From Bacillus sp. BHET2 (lineage in GTDB: Bacteria; Bacillota; Bacilli; Bacillales; Bacillaceae_B), in assembly GCF_005938125.1 (NCBI RefSeq), contig NZ_VCQN01000001.1, forward strand, positions 372,001 through 436,000: 64,000 nucleotides of DNA, written 5' to 3'. How positions within the stretch are numbered: position 1 is the stretch's first letter; the number at the start of each line of letters is the position of its first letter. A program made the translations under genes and the position numbers. The notes below the pieces were generated by a model, which ran no database searches, was not told where the DNA came from, and saw only the letters and a program-made list of their open reading frames with translations. This document shows, in pieces, positions 45,669 through 55,104 of this stretch.

Positions 45669-46973
45669 TTATTTATTCGAGAGCTTCAGAATGCTCTTGG
45701 AGTGTGAGAATGTATCGAAGCTTGCTTTCCCGTGATACGCTCCCATGCCGCTATCGCCGACCCCACCGAATGGAAGGTAGTGAGAGGTCATGTGGTTTAT
45801 CGTATCGTTGATGGCTCCGCCTCCGAATGAAACATTGGTTAGTACGTCTTCCTGAAGGACTTGATCGTCAGTGAACAGATAAAGTGCCAAGGGCTTAGGA
45901 CGTTTCACAATTTCGTTGATTATTTCGGATGGTTCATCATACTCGATGATTGGAAGGATTGGTCCGAAAATTTCATCCTGCATGACGGGATCATCCCAGA
46001 AAATAGAATCAAGAATCGTCGGTTCTATGACCAGATTGGTACGGTCTGAATCGCCACCTGCTACCACGCGTCCATTATCAAGGAAGCTGTTCAAACGGTC
46101 AAAGTGTCTTTCGCTCACAATGTGACCAAAGTTGGGATTGTGGATAATATCCTCTCCGTAGCTTGCTTTGATGACGTCCTTCATCTTCGTTAGAAGTTCG
46201 TCCTTCACATTGCGATGGACGAGTACATAATCGGGAGCAACACACGTTTGACCAGCATTTGCGAATTTTCCCCGTGCGATGCGCTTAGCCGCTTCATCCA
46301 GGTCGGCGTCCGAGTGTACGATCGTCGGACTTTTCCCACCGAGTTCAAGTGTAACCGGTGTTAAATGCTTGGCAGCCGCTTCCGCCACGATTTTCCCAAC
46401 GCCTGTACTACCTGTGAAGAAGATATAATCAAAATTTTCTTTAAGCAGTGCAGTGCTTGTATCTACTTCACCTTCTACGACATGCAAATACTCTTCAGGG
46501 AAGTGATGATTGATGAGTCCTGCAAGCAGACTTGAAGTACTTGGAGTCAATTCAGATGGTTTCAGCACAGCGGTATTACCAGCTGCAATCGTGCCTACAA
46601 GAGGGGCAACTGCAAGTTGGAAGGGATAATTCCAAGGTGCGATGACCAGTACCGAGCCATAAGGATCCTGATGAATGAAGCTGGTTGCGCCTTCGTGGGT
46701 AGCGGGTGTTTTCACCTCTGTTGGAGCTGCCCATTCAGCGAGGTTCTCCAGGGTAAAGTCGATCTCACCGAGCACAAGTCCGATCTCTGCGCGCTTCGCT
46801 TCTATTTCCGATTTATTCAAATCTTTCTTTACCGCTTTGATGATATCCTGCTCATGTAATTGAACCAGGTTTTTTAGTTGTGTCAACATTTCGATCCGGA
46901 AGGCAATATCTTTTGTTTTGCCGGAACGGAAGAATGATTGTTGTTTATTTAGAAGGTCTTGATAGTTTTCCAT
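45669..46973 (-). CDS. Aldehyde dehydrogenase, class 3 type (YwdH-like)
   Basis: The 434-residue enzyme starts at MENYQDLLNKQQ, eight bases after AAAGGAG; a 46-residue upstream extension has no site. The glutamate block TLELGGKSP and catalytic Cys (about residue 244, AGQTCVAPDY) are present, and the C terminus has the class-3 FGGVGDSGMGAYHG block. It oxidises aldehydes with NAD(P). It is monocistronic with a promoter about 150 bases upstream. Confidence 0.9.
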   Translation of the reverse strand: MENYQDLLNKQQSFFRSGKTKDIAFRIEMLTQLKNLVQLHEQDIIKAVKKDLNKSEIEAKRAEIGLVLGEIDFTLENLAEWAAPTEVKTPATHEGATSFIHQDPYGSVLVIAPWNYPFQLAVAPLVGTIAAGNTAVLKPSELTPSTSSLLAGLINHHFPEEYLHVVEGEVDTSTALLKENFDYIFFTGSTGVGKIVAEAAAKHLTPVTLELGGKSPTIVHSDADLDEAAKRIARGKFANAGQTCVAPDYVLVHRNVKDELLTKMKDVIKASYGEDIIHNPNFGHIVSERHFDRLNSFLDNGRVVAGGDSDRTNLVIEPTILDSIFWDDPVMQDEIFGPILPIIEYDEPSEIINEIVKRPKPLALYLFTDDQVLQEDVLTNVSFGGGAINDTINHMTSHYLPFGGVGDSGMGAYHGKASFDTFSHSKSILKLSNK

Positions 46974-47118
46974 CGTAAAAACTCCTTTATCATTCTGATT
47001 GGTAGGTGGTTGTTTTGCTTTTCCCTGGATATAGTGGAAGTAATCATGGTATATATTTTTGCTCTGACTATTTAATTGTGTGCAATTTATTGAGGTGTCA
47101 ATTATTTGCATGTAAAGA

Positions 47119-47146
47119 CTATAATATACTCAAATCATATTTGCAA
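47119..47146 (-). promoter_or_regulatory. Candidate promoter of the aldehyde dehydrogenase gene
   Basis: On the minus strand, TTGCAA and TTATAG are 16 bases apart, with a leader of about 140 nt. Otherwise I see nothing in the 300-base gap 46974-47274 except the telA terminator. Confidence 0.4.
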
Positions 47147-47239
47147 AACATCTGATTATGGGGTTTTCATTTAAGGACATTGATATACGCTATTTATTCC
47201 CGTTCACACTTCTGCAGGTAGGGGAAGGGAATAAAAAAA

Positions 47240-47268
47240 ACTAACGACTGTTAAGGAGCCGCTAGCTT
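47240..47268 (-). terminator. Terminator of the xpaC-telA operon
   Basis: On the minus strand, CTAGCGGC pairs with GTCGTTAG through wobble pairs, followed by a T-run. Confidence 0.55.
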
Positions 47269-47274
47269 CTATTT

Positions 47275-48414
47275 TTATTTTCTAATTTCAATCAGTTTAT
47301 GTTTCAAGTCATTTTCCATCGTGACCATTTCTTGTTCGGCCTGCTGTCGCTTTTGTCGACCTTCAGCTTGGATGGCCAACGTTTCTTCAATAGTGGAAAT
47401 GAGGTTTTCCTGTGTTTTCTTCAGCGTATCAATATCAATGATTCCTCGTTCATTTTCTTTTGCCGTCTCGATGCTGTTGGTTTTAAGCATCTCTGAATTC
47501 TTAAGTAGAAGTTCATTGGTCGTACGGGAAACTTGTTTCTGAGCAGCTACTGCCTTCTGTTGATTGAGAAGGGTGAGGGCGATGGCGATTTGATTCTTCC
47601 AGAGTGGAATCGCTGTCAGGACAGAAGCCTGAATTTTCTCAGCCAGTGCCTGGTTTGTATTTTGGATCAATCGGATCTGCGGTGCCGATTGAATGGTCAT
47701 TTGTCTGCTTAGCTTTAAATCATGAATCCGCTTATCCAACCGATCGAGGAACTGCATGGTGTCATTAACTTCCTGATAAATCAGTTCATCATCGGTTTCT
47801 TCTGCTTTTTTACGTAATGATGGCAGCAAGGTATGTTGAATTTCTTCCCTTTTCACTTCAGCCGCCGCAATGTACATATTAAGGGCTTGAAAATAGTCTT
47901 TGTTTTTTTCATAAAGGGTTTCCAGTAGACGATTGTCATCTAGAAGTGTCTTTTGAGAATGCTCCAGCCTGACTGAAATGCGATCGATTTGTGATCCGAT
48001 CTTCTGGTATTTTGACAGGACCTCCTGAAGAGAGGAAGAGACTTTCCGGAATAGCCTTTTGAAAACACCTTTTTGCTTAGTGCTCAGCTCATCAGGATTC
48101 ATTTGCTCAAGCTTTTTCATTAAATCACTTAACACATCTCCAATGGGACCGATATCCCTTTTTTGAACATGATCGAGCATGGAATGAGAGAAGGTAGAAA
48201 GCTGGGTTTGTGCAGCAGTTCCATATTTTAAAATGGCTTCATAGTCTTTATAGTCGATTTGAGCCGCTAATTGCTTTGCCTTTTCCTGCTGTTCTTTAGG
48301 TAATCGGTCGATTAGCAAAGGAGACGTTTTCTGCCCACTGACTGCAGATGTGTCATCTCCAAACGGGTTCGAAAGCAGCATATCCAATTCTGTTTGTTCA
48401 TTTCGTTGCTCCAT
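47275..48414 (-). CDS. TelA-family toxic anion resistance protein (YaaN-like)
   Basis: This 379-residue protein is almost entirely alpha-helical and coiled-coil-rich, with the TelA/KlaA pattern: [11 protein letters not shown] near the start, then long charged helices, and the conserved [34 protein letters not shown] near 235-268. TelA proteins are linked to tellurite and envelope stress resistance; the mechanism is unknown. It lies 17 bases after xpaC, as in the B. subtilis xpaC-yaaN operon. Confidence 0.85.
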   Translation of the reverse strand: MEQRNEQTELDMLLSNPFGDDTSAVSGQKTSPLLIDRLPKEQQEKAKQLAAQIDYKDYEAILKYGTAAQTQLSTFSHSMLDHVQKRDIGPIGDVLSDLMKKLEQMNPDELSTKQKGVFKRLFRKVSSSLQEVLSKYQKIGSQIDRISVRLEHSQKTLLDDNRLLETLYEKNKDYFQALNMYIAAAEVKREEIQHTLLPSLRKKAEETDDELIYQEVNDTMQFLDRLDKRIHDLKLSRQMTIQSAPQIRLIQNTNQALAEKIQASVLTAIPLWKNQIAIALTLLNQQKAVAAQKQVSRTTNELLLKNSEMLKTNSIETAKENERGIIDIDTLKKTQENLISTIEETLAIQAEGRQKRQQAEQEMVTMENDLKHKLIEIRK

Positions 48415-48431
48415 GATAAAACCTCCGAAAT

Positions 48432-49061
48432 CTATTTTAAGTCTTTTTTATGCGAAAGGTGTTGATTAGCGAAATTCAGTTCAAATTGTAACGTATCCAT
48501 ATCATCGGCCAAAACCTTGTGCAGATCTTTTTCCAGAGAGTCGGTTAGATCATCAAGGGTCGTGCGGGTTTGTTGAAGAGATAAAAAGGCTTGTTTGTTC
48601 TTACCGGGTTGTGAAGCAAGGAACGTGTACTTCTCAGTGATTTCAACAACCGAATCCAAATGGTAGAAGAAGAATGATTCAGCTGAAAAAAATCGTTTCG
48701 GCTCCTTTTTGACGAGTTGATAAATCCGTCTGCTTAACCGGTTGATTTCAAGGATTTGTTTAAAGGCCCCAAGCGACCTTACCTTCAACTGTTGTCTTTG
48801 TAGTCTTTTTACCTTTTCCTTCGCTTCTTTTAAATTTACATTTATATATCGAAATTCCTGTGAGGAGAGTCCGTTTTTATTTAGCCACCATCTCTTTTGG
48901 ATGGCTTTCACGATAATGAAAATGAGTAGTCCCGTTCCGACTCCTGATAAAAGTGTAAGAGGGAATCCCAGGTCCAGAAGGAGTAAGTAAGCGATAAAAC
49001 TGCTCGTTCCTATACTGAATGAGATGATCGACCGTAATAAAAATTGCAGAAATGTATTCAT
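48432..49061 (-). CDS. xpaC: XpaC-like membrane protein
   Basis: The 209-residue protein has two N-terminal hydrophobic segments (about 8-28 and 32-51) and a helical cytoplasmic domain with basic and leucine-rich heptads. XpaC is named for 5-bromo-4-chloroindolyl phosphate hydrolysis, but its activity is unproven. Adjacency to telA supports the assignment and suggests an envelope-stress operon. It is the first gene of the pair. Confidence 0.8.
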   Translation of the reverse strand: MNTFLQFLLRSIISFSIGTSSFIAYLLLLDLGFPLTLLSGVGTGLLIFIIVKAIQKRWWLNKNGLSSQEFRYINVNLKEAKEKVKRLQRQQLKVRSLGAFKQILEINRLSRRIYQLVKKEPKRFFSAESFFFYHLDSVVEITEKYTFLASQPGKNKQAFLSLQQTRTTLDDLTDSLEKDLHKVLADDMDTLQFELNFANQHLSHKKDLK

Positions 49062-49312
49062 TTCATCTACCCCTTAATAAAGATGCTTACAATACATACG
49101 ATTCACTATGCAAAAGGTTTCATATCCATACTTATATTCTAGTGTATATGAGGGAGAAATGGAAACATTGTCAAACGTATTAGACCAATTATGTTAGAAA
49201 CTGACATCATTCTTTCAATTTCATAACAATTGTCAAACGGATGATTAAGAGAAATGATTTTTTGGTAGAATGGGTTAGTAAGTTGACATTGACAAGACAG
49301 GTGTGTGGATAA

Positions 49313-50491
49313 ATGAAAAAAGTACTCATCGTGCTGATATTATTATGCGTTCCGACTTCTATCGTATCAGCTCAAGAAACGTATACACAAAAGCCTAAGA
49401 ATATTTATAGCGATTCAGCTATCATCATAGATTCGAAAACAGGGAGTGTTCTGTACTCTAAAAATGCTGAGGAGAGAATGAACCCTGCTAGCATCACGAA
49501 AATTGCAACGGCGATTTATGCGATTGAGCATAGTGACTTAAATGATCAGGTGACAATCAGTGAGAAGGCAAGTAATACCGAAGGATCTACTGTTTACCTG
49601 ACTGCCGGTGAGACGTTACCGCTAGAGCAACTTCTTGAGGGATTGATGGTGAACTCCGGAAACGACGCTGCTGTGGCTATTGCTGAACATACAGAGGGAT
49701 CGGTGAAACAGTTTGTCGACAAGCTAAACGTCTTTCTTGAAGAGGAAGTGGGAGTAAAGGATACCCACTTCGAGAATCCTCATGGGCTTTATGGGGAAAA
49801 CCATTATACAACTGCCTATGATATGGGTAAGATTACAAGCTACGCCTTAAAGAATAAACAATTTCAGAAGTTATTCGACATTGAATCAATGAATTGGAAG
49901 ACGGAAGGATGGGATACAACCCTTTATAATCACCATAAAATGGTGAAAGGAGAAATTCCCTATCCTGAGGTGACAGGTGGTAAGAATGGATTTATAAACG
50001 AATCCAGACATACGCTGGTGACTTCCGCTGAAAATGATCAATTATCCCTTGTGGTTGTGACGATGAAAGCTCAATCGAAGCAAGCCATCTATTCTGATAC
50101 AACGAAACTGCTTGATTTTGGTTTGAATGGTTTTAAACGGAGTATGATTTCGAAGGGAACGGTTTTCCAAAAGGATGGAAATTCCTATGAACTTCACGAA
50201 GACTTGCCATATACACAACCAATTAATGGACAGATTCTTGAAGATATAGGTGATGACGGAGTATTAACTTTGTCGAGTGAAGACCATGAGAAGCTGATTT
50301 CAACTACCCTTATCCCAGAGAAGGTATCACCAGCAGATCATACAGAAGCGGTTGCTTCCAGTAAGCATTCAAGGTTATTATTTGGGAATGACTTGCATCA
50401 GCAAATACTCTTATATCCCTTCATAATTTACATGGTTCTGTTAGGTATTGCAGGAATGTCGATATTTCGGAGGGGATCATTCAATAGGTAG
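49313..50491 (+). CDS. D-alanyl-D-alanine carboxypeptidase (family S11)
   Basis: The 392-residue protein has a signal peptide (about 1-20), a penicillin-binding catalytic domain and a C-terminal membrane anchor (about 362-382). Motifs: SxxK at Ser60-Lys63 (PASITK), SGN at 115-117, and a third motif reading KNG (224-226) rather than KTG. It should trim the terminal D-Ala of peptidoglycan stem peptides. The replaced threonine is worth a check. DacF is the nearest named relative, but the neighbours of dacF are absent. Confidence 0.85.
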   Translation: MKKVLIVLILLCVPTSIVSAQETYTQKPKNIYSDSAIIIDSKTGSVLYSKNAEERMNPASITKIATAIYAIEHSDLNDQVTISEKASNTEGSTVYLTAGETLPLEQLLEGLMVNSGNDAAVAIAEHTEGSVKQFVDKLNVFLEEEVGVKDTHFENPHGLYGENHYTTAYDMGKITSYALKNKQFQKLFDIESMNWKTEGWDTTLYNHHKMVKGEIPYPEVTGGKNGFINESRHTLVTSAENDQLSLVVVTMKAQSKQAIYSDTTKLLDFGLNGFKRSMISKGTVFQKDGNSYELHEDLPYTQPINGQILEDIGDDGVLTLSSEDHEKLISTTLIPEKVSPADHTEAVASSKHSRLLFGNDLHQQILLYPFIIYMVLLGIAGMSIFRRGSFNR

Positions 50492-50516
50492 TGGGGGGAA
50501 TTTGTCACCCATGTAG

Positions 50517-50545
50517 AAAAGGGAGCCCGCGGGCTCCCTTTTCTT
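50517..50545. terminator. Bidirectional terminator
   Basis: AAAAGGGAGCCCG and CGGGCTCCCTTTT form an almost loop-free palindrome between convergent genes. Confidence 0.9.
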
Positions 50546-51305
50546 ATTGACTTTCCTGTTTGCCCAAAGCGGGCTGCTGCTGATAAAGTGTCTTACCGAT
50601 CAAGGTTTGTAGGATGAGAAACGCTCCTCCCACTGTCCAGTATAGGGGTAAGGCCGCAGGTGCATTTAATGAAAAGATGAAGATCATAACCGGCGAAAGA
50701 AGACTCATGATTTTCATCTGGGCCTGCTGTTCTGCAGGGATATTCAATAATGATACACGTGCTTGAGCTAGATACACGATTCCAGCAATGATTGCCATGA
50801 TTTGGTCAGGCTGTCCAAGGTTGAACCAAAGGAATGAATGACTGGCGATTTCAGAAGATGATCTAATCGCATAGTACAACCCGATCAGGATGGGCGTTTG
50901 GATCAGTAATGGCAAACATCCCATGTTTAAAGGGTTCACTCCATGCTTTTGGTACAGCATCATCATTTCTTGCTGAAGCTTCTTTTGCTCTTCTTTGTCT
51001 TTCGTTTCTTTAATCTTTTTCTGAATCACTGTCATTTCGGGTTTGACCATAGCCATTTTCCCTTTCATATCCTGCTGGTTTTTATACGTTTTCAGCATAA
51101 AAGGAAGCAGAACGAGACGGATAAGGAGTGTGATAATGATAATGGCCACACCAAAGTTTCCGCCAAGGAATGTACCGATTTCATGGATCAGAAATGAAAA
51201 GGGATTTACGAGATAATCATGAAAGAATGCGCCTTCTGTGGTTGCACTCTGGCATCCAGTCATGGTGAACAATATGAACAAAATAATGAACGAAATTTTT
51301 TTCAA
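50544..51305 (-). CDS. yidC2: YidC/Oxa1 membrane insertase (YidC2-like)
   Basis: The 253-residue protein has a lipoprotein signal (lipobox TMTGC, Cys18), five hydrophobic segments and the conserved groove arginine in TLLIRLVLLPF (Arg63). It inserts membrane proteins, with or without SecYEG. It starts at TTG, and its GGAGG site is buried in a hairpin shared with the leader ORF upstream. That layout matches B. subtilis mifM-yidC2 and points to YidC2 rather than the housekeeping SpoIIIJ. Confidence 0.9.
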   Translation of the reverse strand: MKKISFIILFILFTMTGCQSATTEGAFFHDYLVNPFSFLIHEIGTFLGGNFGVAIIIITLLIRLVLLPFMLKTYKNQQDMKGKMAMVKPEMTVIQKKIKETKDKEEQKKLQQEMMMLYQKHGVNPLNMGCLPLLIQTPILIGLYYAIRSSSEIASHSFLWFNLGQPDQIMAIIAGIVYLAQARVSLLNIPAEQQAQMKIMSLLSPVMIFIFSLNAPAALPLYWTVGGAFLILQTLIGKTLYQQQPALGKQESQ

Positions 51306-51313
51306 TGTTTTTT

Positions 51314-51358
51314 CCTCCTCTGTATCAATGCTTCTTTGTTAGAAACGTACAGAAGAGG
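51314..51358 (-). promoter_or_regulatory. Hairpin sequestering the yidC2 Shine-Dalgarno
   Basis: On the minus strand, CCTCTTCTGTA (51348-51358) pairs with TACAGAGGAGG (51314-51324) with one wobble. The 3' arm contains the yidC2 GGAGG. The stop codon of the upstream leader ORF lies in the 23-base loop, so a ribosome stalled at the ORF end would open the stem. Confidence 0.8.
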
Positions 51359-51620
51359 ATTCTTCATCGTTATCCGTATGATAATATTGGAATTTCATAC
51401 ACGTTGTAAACCAGACCCTGATTGGAGGAATCTGGTTACCTGATACGCGCTTAACCAAGAGAGTGGTTCCTTCAATTCTCTTATCATAGGATTGTGTATA
51501 AAGACGAAATGGGGCAGGAAACTGGTCCCAAATCAATGCCAGTATAAATAATAGGACAATGCTGAAATGCAATGGACTTAAGTAAAGATCCAATAAGTCT
51601 TGTACAATCATGAATGACAA
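51339..51620 (-). CDS. mifM: MifM-like stalling leader peptide for yidC2
   Basis: The 93-residue product starts at TTG, nine bases after AAAGGAG. It has one hydrophobic segment (about 17-32), a basic middle, and the C-terminal region IRVW...CMKF...NDEESSS (about 67-90). From memory, MifM of B. subtilis is 95 residues with an N-terminal TM segment and an arrest region RI..W..M..NDEED near the C terminus, which lines up well. It senses YidC activity: when insertion fails, stalling persists and exposes the yidC2 ribosome-binding site. Confidence 0.75.
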   Translation of the reverse strand: MSFMIVQDLLDLYLSPLHFSIVLLFILALIWDQFPAPFRLYTQSYDKRIEGTTLLVKRVSGNQIPPIRVWFTTCMKFQYYHTDNDEESSSVRF

Positions 51621-51839
51621 TGGAGATAACTCCTTTTATAATTCTAGTTGCATCTATGAAGATGATTATTCATTTTATCACATTTAAAGTATACTGCTAA
51701 ACGAAAATAGAATCTATGGTAATTGTTTATACGAATTTGTGAACAAAAGGTTTCAAATCTTTTTCCTGTGGAGTTGTTTAAATTTGTCCAACAAAATGGC
51801 CTCTATGTGGGGAAAAGACCACTTAGAGACCAAAATTTC

Positions 51840-52295
51840 CTAATCTACAACGATATACGCAATCATAGGACCGTTATTCTCAATAGTTTCATGCATTTCA
51901 CAGATGAGTCTATAGGTTCCCTCTTTTGGAAATGTTACATTGACAACCGTTTCTTTGCCCTTTTTCACGATTCCTTTTACATCCGTTCCTTCAATGTAGA
52001 AAGGGTGCTCATTCCCATTCACTCCATAGATACGGAGTTCAACCTCTTTCCCTTTCTCCACAACGATTGTCCCGGGATCCCATCGATAGGCTTCAATTTC
52101 TCTCCCTGAGGGGGTTTTCGACTTAATCTCCCCGGTTACAAGCTGAATCACTTGCTTCTTAGCCGGTTTATCCGATAAGGAAACAGTAGGGTAGGAGTTC
52201 TTTGTTGAGTAGGACCAAACCGTACCGATGCTAATAATCAAAACAGCAACCAATATGGCGATGATGGAACCTTTCCTTAAAACAATGAAATTCAT
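51840..52295 (-). CDS. Membrane-anchored cupredoxin-domain protein
   Basis: The 151-residue protein has an N-terminal hydrophobic anchor (about 9-28) and a cupredoxin fold. Four copper ligands can be placed: His97 (NEHPFY), Cys132 and His135 (ICEMHET), and Met144 (NNGPM), a type-1 site. It should carry electrons or buffer copper outside the membrane. GGAGG precedes ATG. No oxidase or copper-transport gene is adjacent. Confidence 0.75.
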   Translation of the reverse strand: MNFIVLRKGSIIAILVAVLIISIGTVWSYSTKNSYPTVSLSDKPAKKQVIQLVTGEIKSKTPSGREIEAYRWDPGTIVVEKGKEVELRIYGVNGNEHPFYIEGTDVKGIVKKGKETVVNVTFPKEGTYRLICEMHETIENNGPMIAYIVVD

Positions 52296-52452
52296 GAGTA
52301 TTACCTCCTAAATAATAATTCAAACTTTTTATTATGCCTATGCTTGTACGAGCGGGAACTTGTCAATCATTTAGATAGAGGAGAATTTAAATATTTTTCT
52401 TTCGTTCGGTTTTTATGTACAATTTGGTCATGGAAGTTAGGAGGGTGAAGCA

Positions 52453-52803
52453 TTGAAACAAACATGGAGAGTACTAACGACAAAAAGTGATGCAGAGCCA
52501 TGGTGGTTTTTTGAAGGATGGGAGAGGGAAATCGTTGAGGATTGGGCTTTTGAGAGCAGGGAAGCAGCCGTTGACGCTTTTCTAGTAGAAATGAGACGAC
52601 TACGTAGTCAATATCCGAACTCCAAGAGTAAGAAGTTTCATTCCATTGCTTTTTGGGACCCGGATGAAATCGTCTTTTGCGAGGCGTGTGATGATGATCT
52701 TCAACTCTATTACGGACTGGTTATTTTTGAAAATGACAAGCCGATGGAAATCAGGGATGAAGCGGTCATCCAAGAGATGAAAGAGACTATTGGGCAGATA
52801 TAA
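52453..52803 (+). CDS. DUF1033 family protein
   Basis: The 116-residue protein starts at TTG after AGGAGGG. Tryptophan-rich segments EPWWFFEGWE and AFWDPDEIVFCEACDDDLQLYYGL match the DUF1033 pattern (B. subtilis YdbC-like). No function is established; the domain is predicted to be mixed alpha/beta without membrane segments. A long palindromic terminator begins at its stop codon. Confidence 0.75.
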   Translation: MKQTWRVLTTKSDAEPWWFFEGWEREIVEDWAFESREAAVDAFLVEMRRLRSQYPNSKSKKFHSIAFWDPDEIVFCEACDDDLQLYYGLVIFENDKPMEIRDEAVIQEMKETIGQI

Positions 52804-52842
52804 GGCAACAGGTCTGTCCCGACGGGACAGACCTGTTGCCTT
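52802..52842. terminator. Bidirectional terminator, perfect palindrome
   Basis: Two 20-bp arms meet around a single central base. The core is GGTCTGTCCC, related to the element at 5186-5593. It serves convergent genes; the gerC stop is three bases beyond. Confidence 0.85.
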
Positions 52843-52844
52843 CA

Positions 52845-53984
52845 TTAATCGATTACTCCGGTACGAATGATCTTATTATTCACCTTAACGTGAAAGGTAG
52901 CCTCTTTGTAAAGTTTATCCCATTCTTTTCTGGTCAAATTCTGGTGACCTCTGATGCTTTTATATTTCATTCCGAAACCGATTGGATCCGTTCCTTCTTC
53001 TTTAAGCATAAGAACCATCTCCTTGATGTTCTTTTCAATAAATGTGCCAATTTCTTTCTGAAGAAAGTGTAACGTATTGGGCTCAGATAACTTCATTTCC
53101 TCTGACATTTCAAGCAATCGTGACTCTATGTTCAATTCTATCCAGAATTCTGGTGTTTCCTGTTTTTTTGCAGTAATTGTATGGGATGATTTAATGCTAT
53201 CGACCATTAGATAGACTTTATCATTTTCCTCCCTTAGATGAGAACTTGATAAGTTAGATTTGAATTTATCTAATGGTAATTCAACCTCGACGCTTCCAGC
53301 GTTGTAATCTTCGATAAGTGATCGAATGAAGAAAATCTTGTCCTTTCGGATTTCTTTAATGAATTTATCCCTTTTAAAAAGAGCGAAGCCATTGACTCCA
53401 ACTTTTCCGTCTGATGCTTTTAACATTGGGAGGATCGGGTCTTTCCCGACACTCCCATAATCAGTTATGAATTCCTGTAAAGTTGGCGAAACCAGCATTT
53501 CAGATTCTACATTTTGTCGTACTAAATTGTATAAATAGGTCCCCCTGTTTGAAGGAGTCTCGGCCATTTGATACGAGAGGACTTCGTGTGCGGTCGTATC
53601 AGCTATGCATAAGTACACCATATTTCCTATGGAAGAATCCCGTTCTAGCGTATCAACTAAATGAGAAATCCCTTCCATAGCCAATTCCCTTCCATAAATC
53701 GCTATCCTAAGCTGACCGGATACAAGTTTATGATCTGTTTCTAAATTTTGGGATAATCGTATGCCTTTGCTTGTCTTTGATTCACTTGTCAGAATCTGTT
53801 CCACATCTTCCATGGCAGGGTTAAACTGATAAAGTACCATGGTACCCTTGATTTTTTTTTCTTCACCTTGATCATATCCAACCGCTGTAATGAGTCCGAG
53901 TTTTTCCATGTATTTTGTCTCGACACAGCTGCTTAAAAGAAAAGCGGAGAAACATACCAAAAAGAGCATAGAGATTCTTTTCAT
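52845..53984 (-). CDS. Spore germination receptor subunit C, second operon
   Basis: The 379-residue lipoprotein has the lipobox LLSSC (Cys at about residue 20), followed by VETKYMEKLG instead of the WDxRE seen in the first operon. The remainder fits Ger(x)C: a long soluble domain with the conserved block SSIGNMVYLCIADTTAHEVL. It overlaps the B gene by four bases and ends the operon on the minus strand. Confidence 0.9.
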   Translation of the reverse strand: MKRISMLFLVCFSAFLLSSCVETKYMEKLGLITAVGYDQGEEKKIKGTMVLYQFNPAMEDVEQILTSESKTSKGIRLSQNLETDHKLVSGQLRIAIYGRELAMEGISHLVDTLERDSSIGNMVYLCIADTTAHEVLSYQMAETPSNRGTYLYNLVRQNVESEMLVSPTLQEFITDYGSVGKDPILPMLKASDGKVGVNGFALFKRDKFIKEIRKDKIFFIRSLIEDYNAGSVEVELPLDKFKSNLSSSHLREENDKVYLMVDSIKSSHTITAKKQETPEFWIELNIESRLLEMSEEMKLSEPNTLHFLQKEIGTFIEKNIKEMVLMLKEEGTDPIGFGMKYKSIRGHQNLTRKEWDKLYKEATFHVKVNNKIIRTGVID

Positions 53985-55093
53985 AGGTCTACTCCTTTTT
54001 TCTTAAAGATAAGGTATTTTAATTTAACAAGGGCAAATAAAAAGCAGGGATAAATGAAAGAAAGAATAAAACTGATCGATCCAACCTTATCTGTAATGGT
54101 GTTCATAGTAAGGCGATCTTTTACCAATAAAGATAAGGTCCACAGTACGACTGCGAAGAAGTAAATGGCTTTTTTCTGAGAAAATTGAAAGACCCTTTTC
54201 ATTCCCCGAGTAGCTACCCAGAAATACATACATATATTCGGAAGGATGACTAGCATCCAAAAAGAAACGGCTATAAATTCAAATCTCTCAAGGTTAGGGA
54301 TCCTAATGATTTTAAACATGGATAGGACCGGCCAGATTGTCTTAATCAGAGCATCCTCCGAGAAGAACCCGATACATACAACCGTCACAAGCATAAAGAG
54401 GAACGTGGAATAACCTGAACCGATAATAGCGTATTTCAATGCTTTCTTTTTTTCTTTAACGTAAGGGTAGATAAATAACAAGAGCTCGAATCCTACAATT
54501 GTAAAGCTCGATTTATACACACCCATCATGAGTTCTTTCGGTGAGGCGGTCAAGACCGGTAGAAGGTGATTAAAGTTCATAAATTTAATAGGCGTATAGA
54601 TCATGAATAATAACCAGAATGCAAGAATCAGACCGAGAAACGCGATTCCGACCACTACCCGGATCCCACCCAATACACAATAGATTATCAAGAACAACAG
54701 CAACCCCATCAAAAGCCATGAGGGCAGCTTTGGGAATATCCAGGCTTGAACCATCTCGATGTAGTTCATCAGTATCACGTAGGTCACACTTAAGTAATAG
54801 ATGATATAAAGTAGGTTAAAAACTTTACTGATCCATTTCCCATATATATCCATATGGATTCCATATAAGTCGGCACTAGAGTATGTTTCAAGCATCTTAA
54901 TCATGAGCACAAGGACAAACGAAACCAGAACTCCAGATAATATGACTGAAATCCATGCGTCCCGATTCGCTTCCAAGTAAATGATGCGGGGAAGGCCAGC
55001 AATTCCAACTCCTACTTGTGCTGTATGAACGATAAACATGATCAAAAAAGCGTTAAACATTAATCGTTCCTGTGGATTCACATTAATATTCAT
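53981..55093 (-). CDS. Spore germination receptor subunit B, second operon
   Basis: The 370-residue permease-like protein has about ten hydrophobic segments and the family start FIVHTAQVGVGIAGLP. It is the probable germinant-binding subunit. It differs clearly from its counterpart at 11974-13083, so the two receptors likely recognise different nutrients. It sits 11 bases after gerA and overlaps gerC by four. Confidence 0.9.
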   Translation of the reverse strand: MNINVNPQERLMFNAFLIMFIVHTAQVGVGIAGLPRIIYLEANRDAWISVILSGVLVSFVLVLMIKMLETYSSADLYGIHMDIYGKWISKVFNLLYIIYYLSVTYVILMNYIEMVQAWIFPKLPSWLLMGLLLFLIIYCVLGGIRVVVGIAFLGLILAFWLLFMIYTPIKFMNFNHLLPVLTASPKELMMGVYKSSFTIVGFELLLFIYPYVKEKKKALKYAIIGSGYSTFLFMLVTVVCIGFFSEDALIKTIWPVLSMFKIIRIPNLERFEFIAVSFWMLVILPNICMYFWVATRGMKRVFQFSQKKAIYFFAVVLWTLSLLVKDRLTMNTITDKVGSISFILSFIYPCFLFALVKLKYLIFKKKGVDL

Positions 55094-55104
55094 ACACTCA
55101 CCCT

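Noticed and set aside
49304..49312. Perfect DnaA-box match TGTGGATAA at the DD-carboxypeptidase start
   Set aside because: A single site overlapping the ribosome-binding region is expected by chance; no cluster, AT-rich unwinding element or dnaA/oriC gene is near.
51723..52109. 128-codon plus-strand ORF
   Set aside because: It lies antisense to the cupredoxin gene and has no ribosome-binding site or recognisable content.
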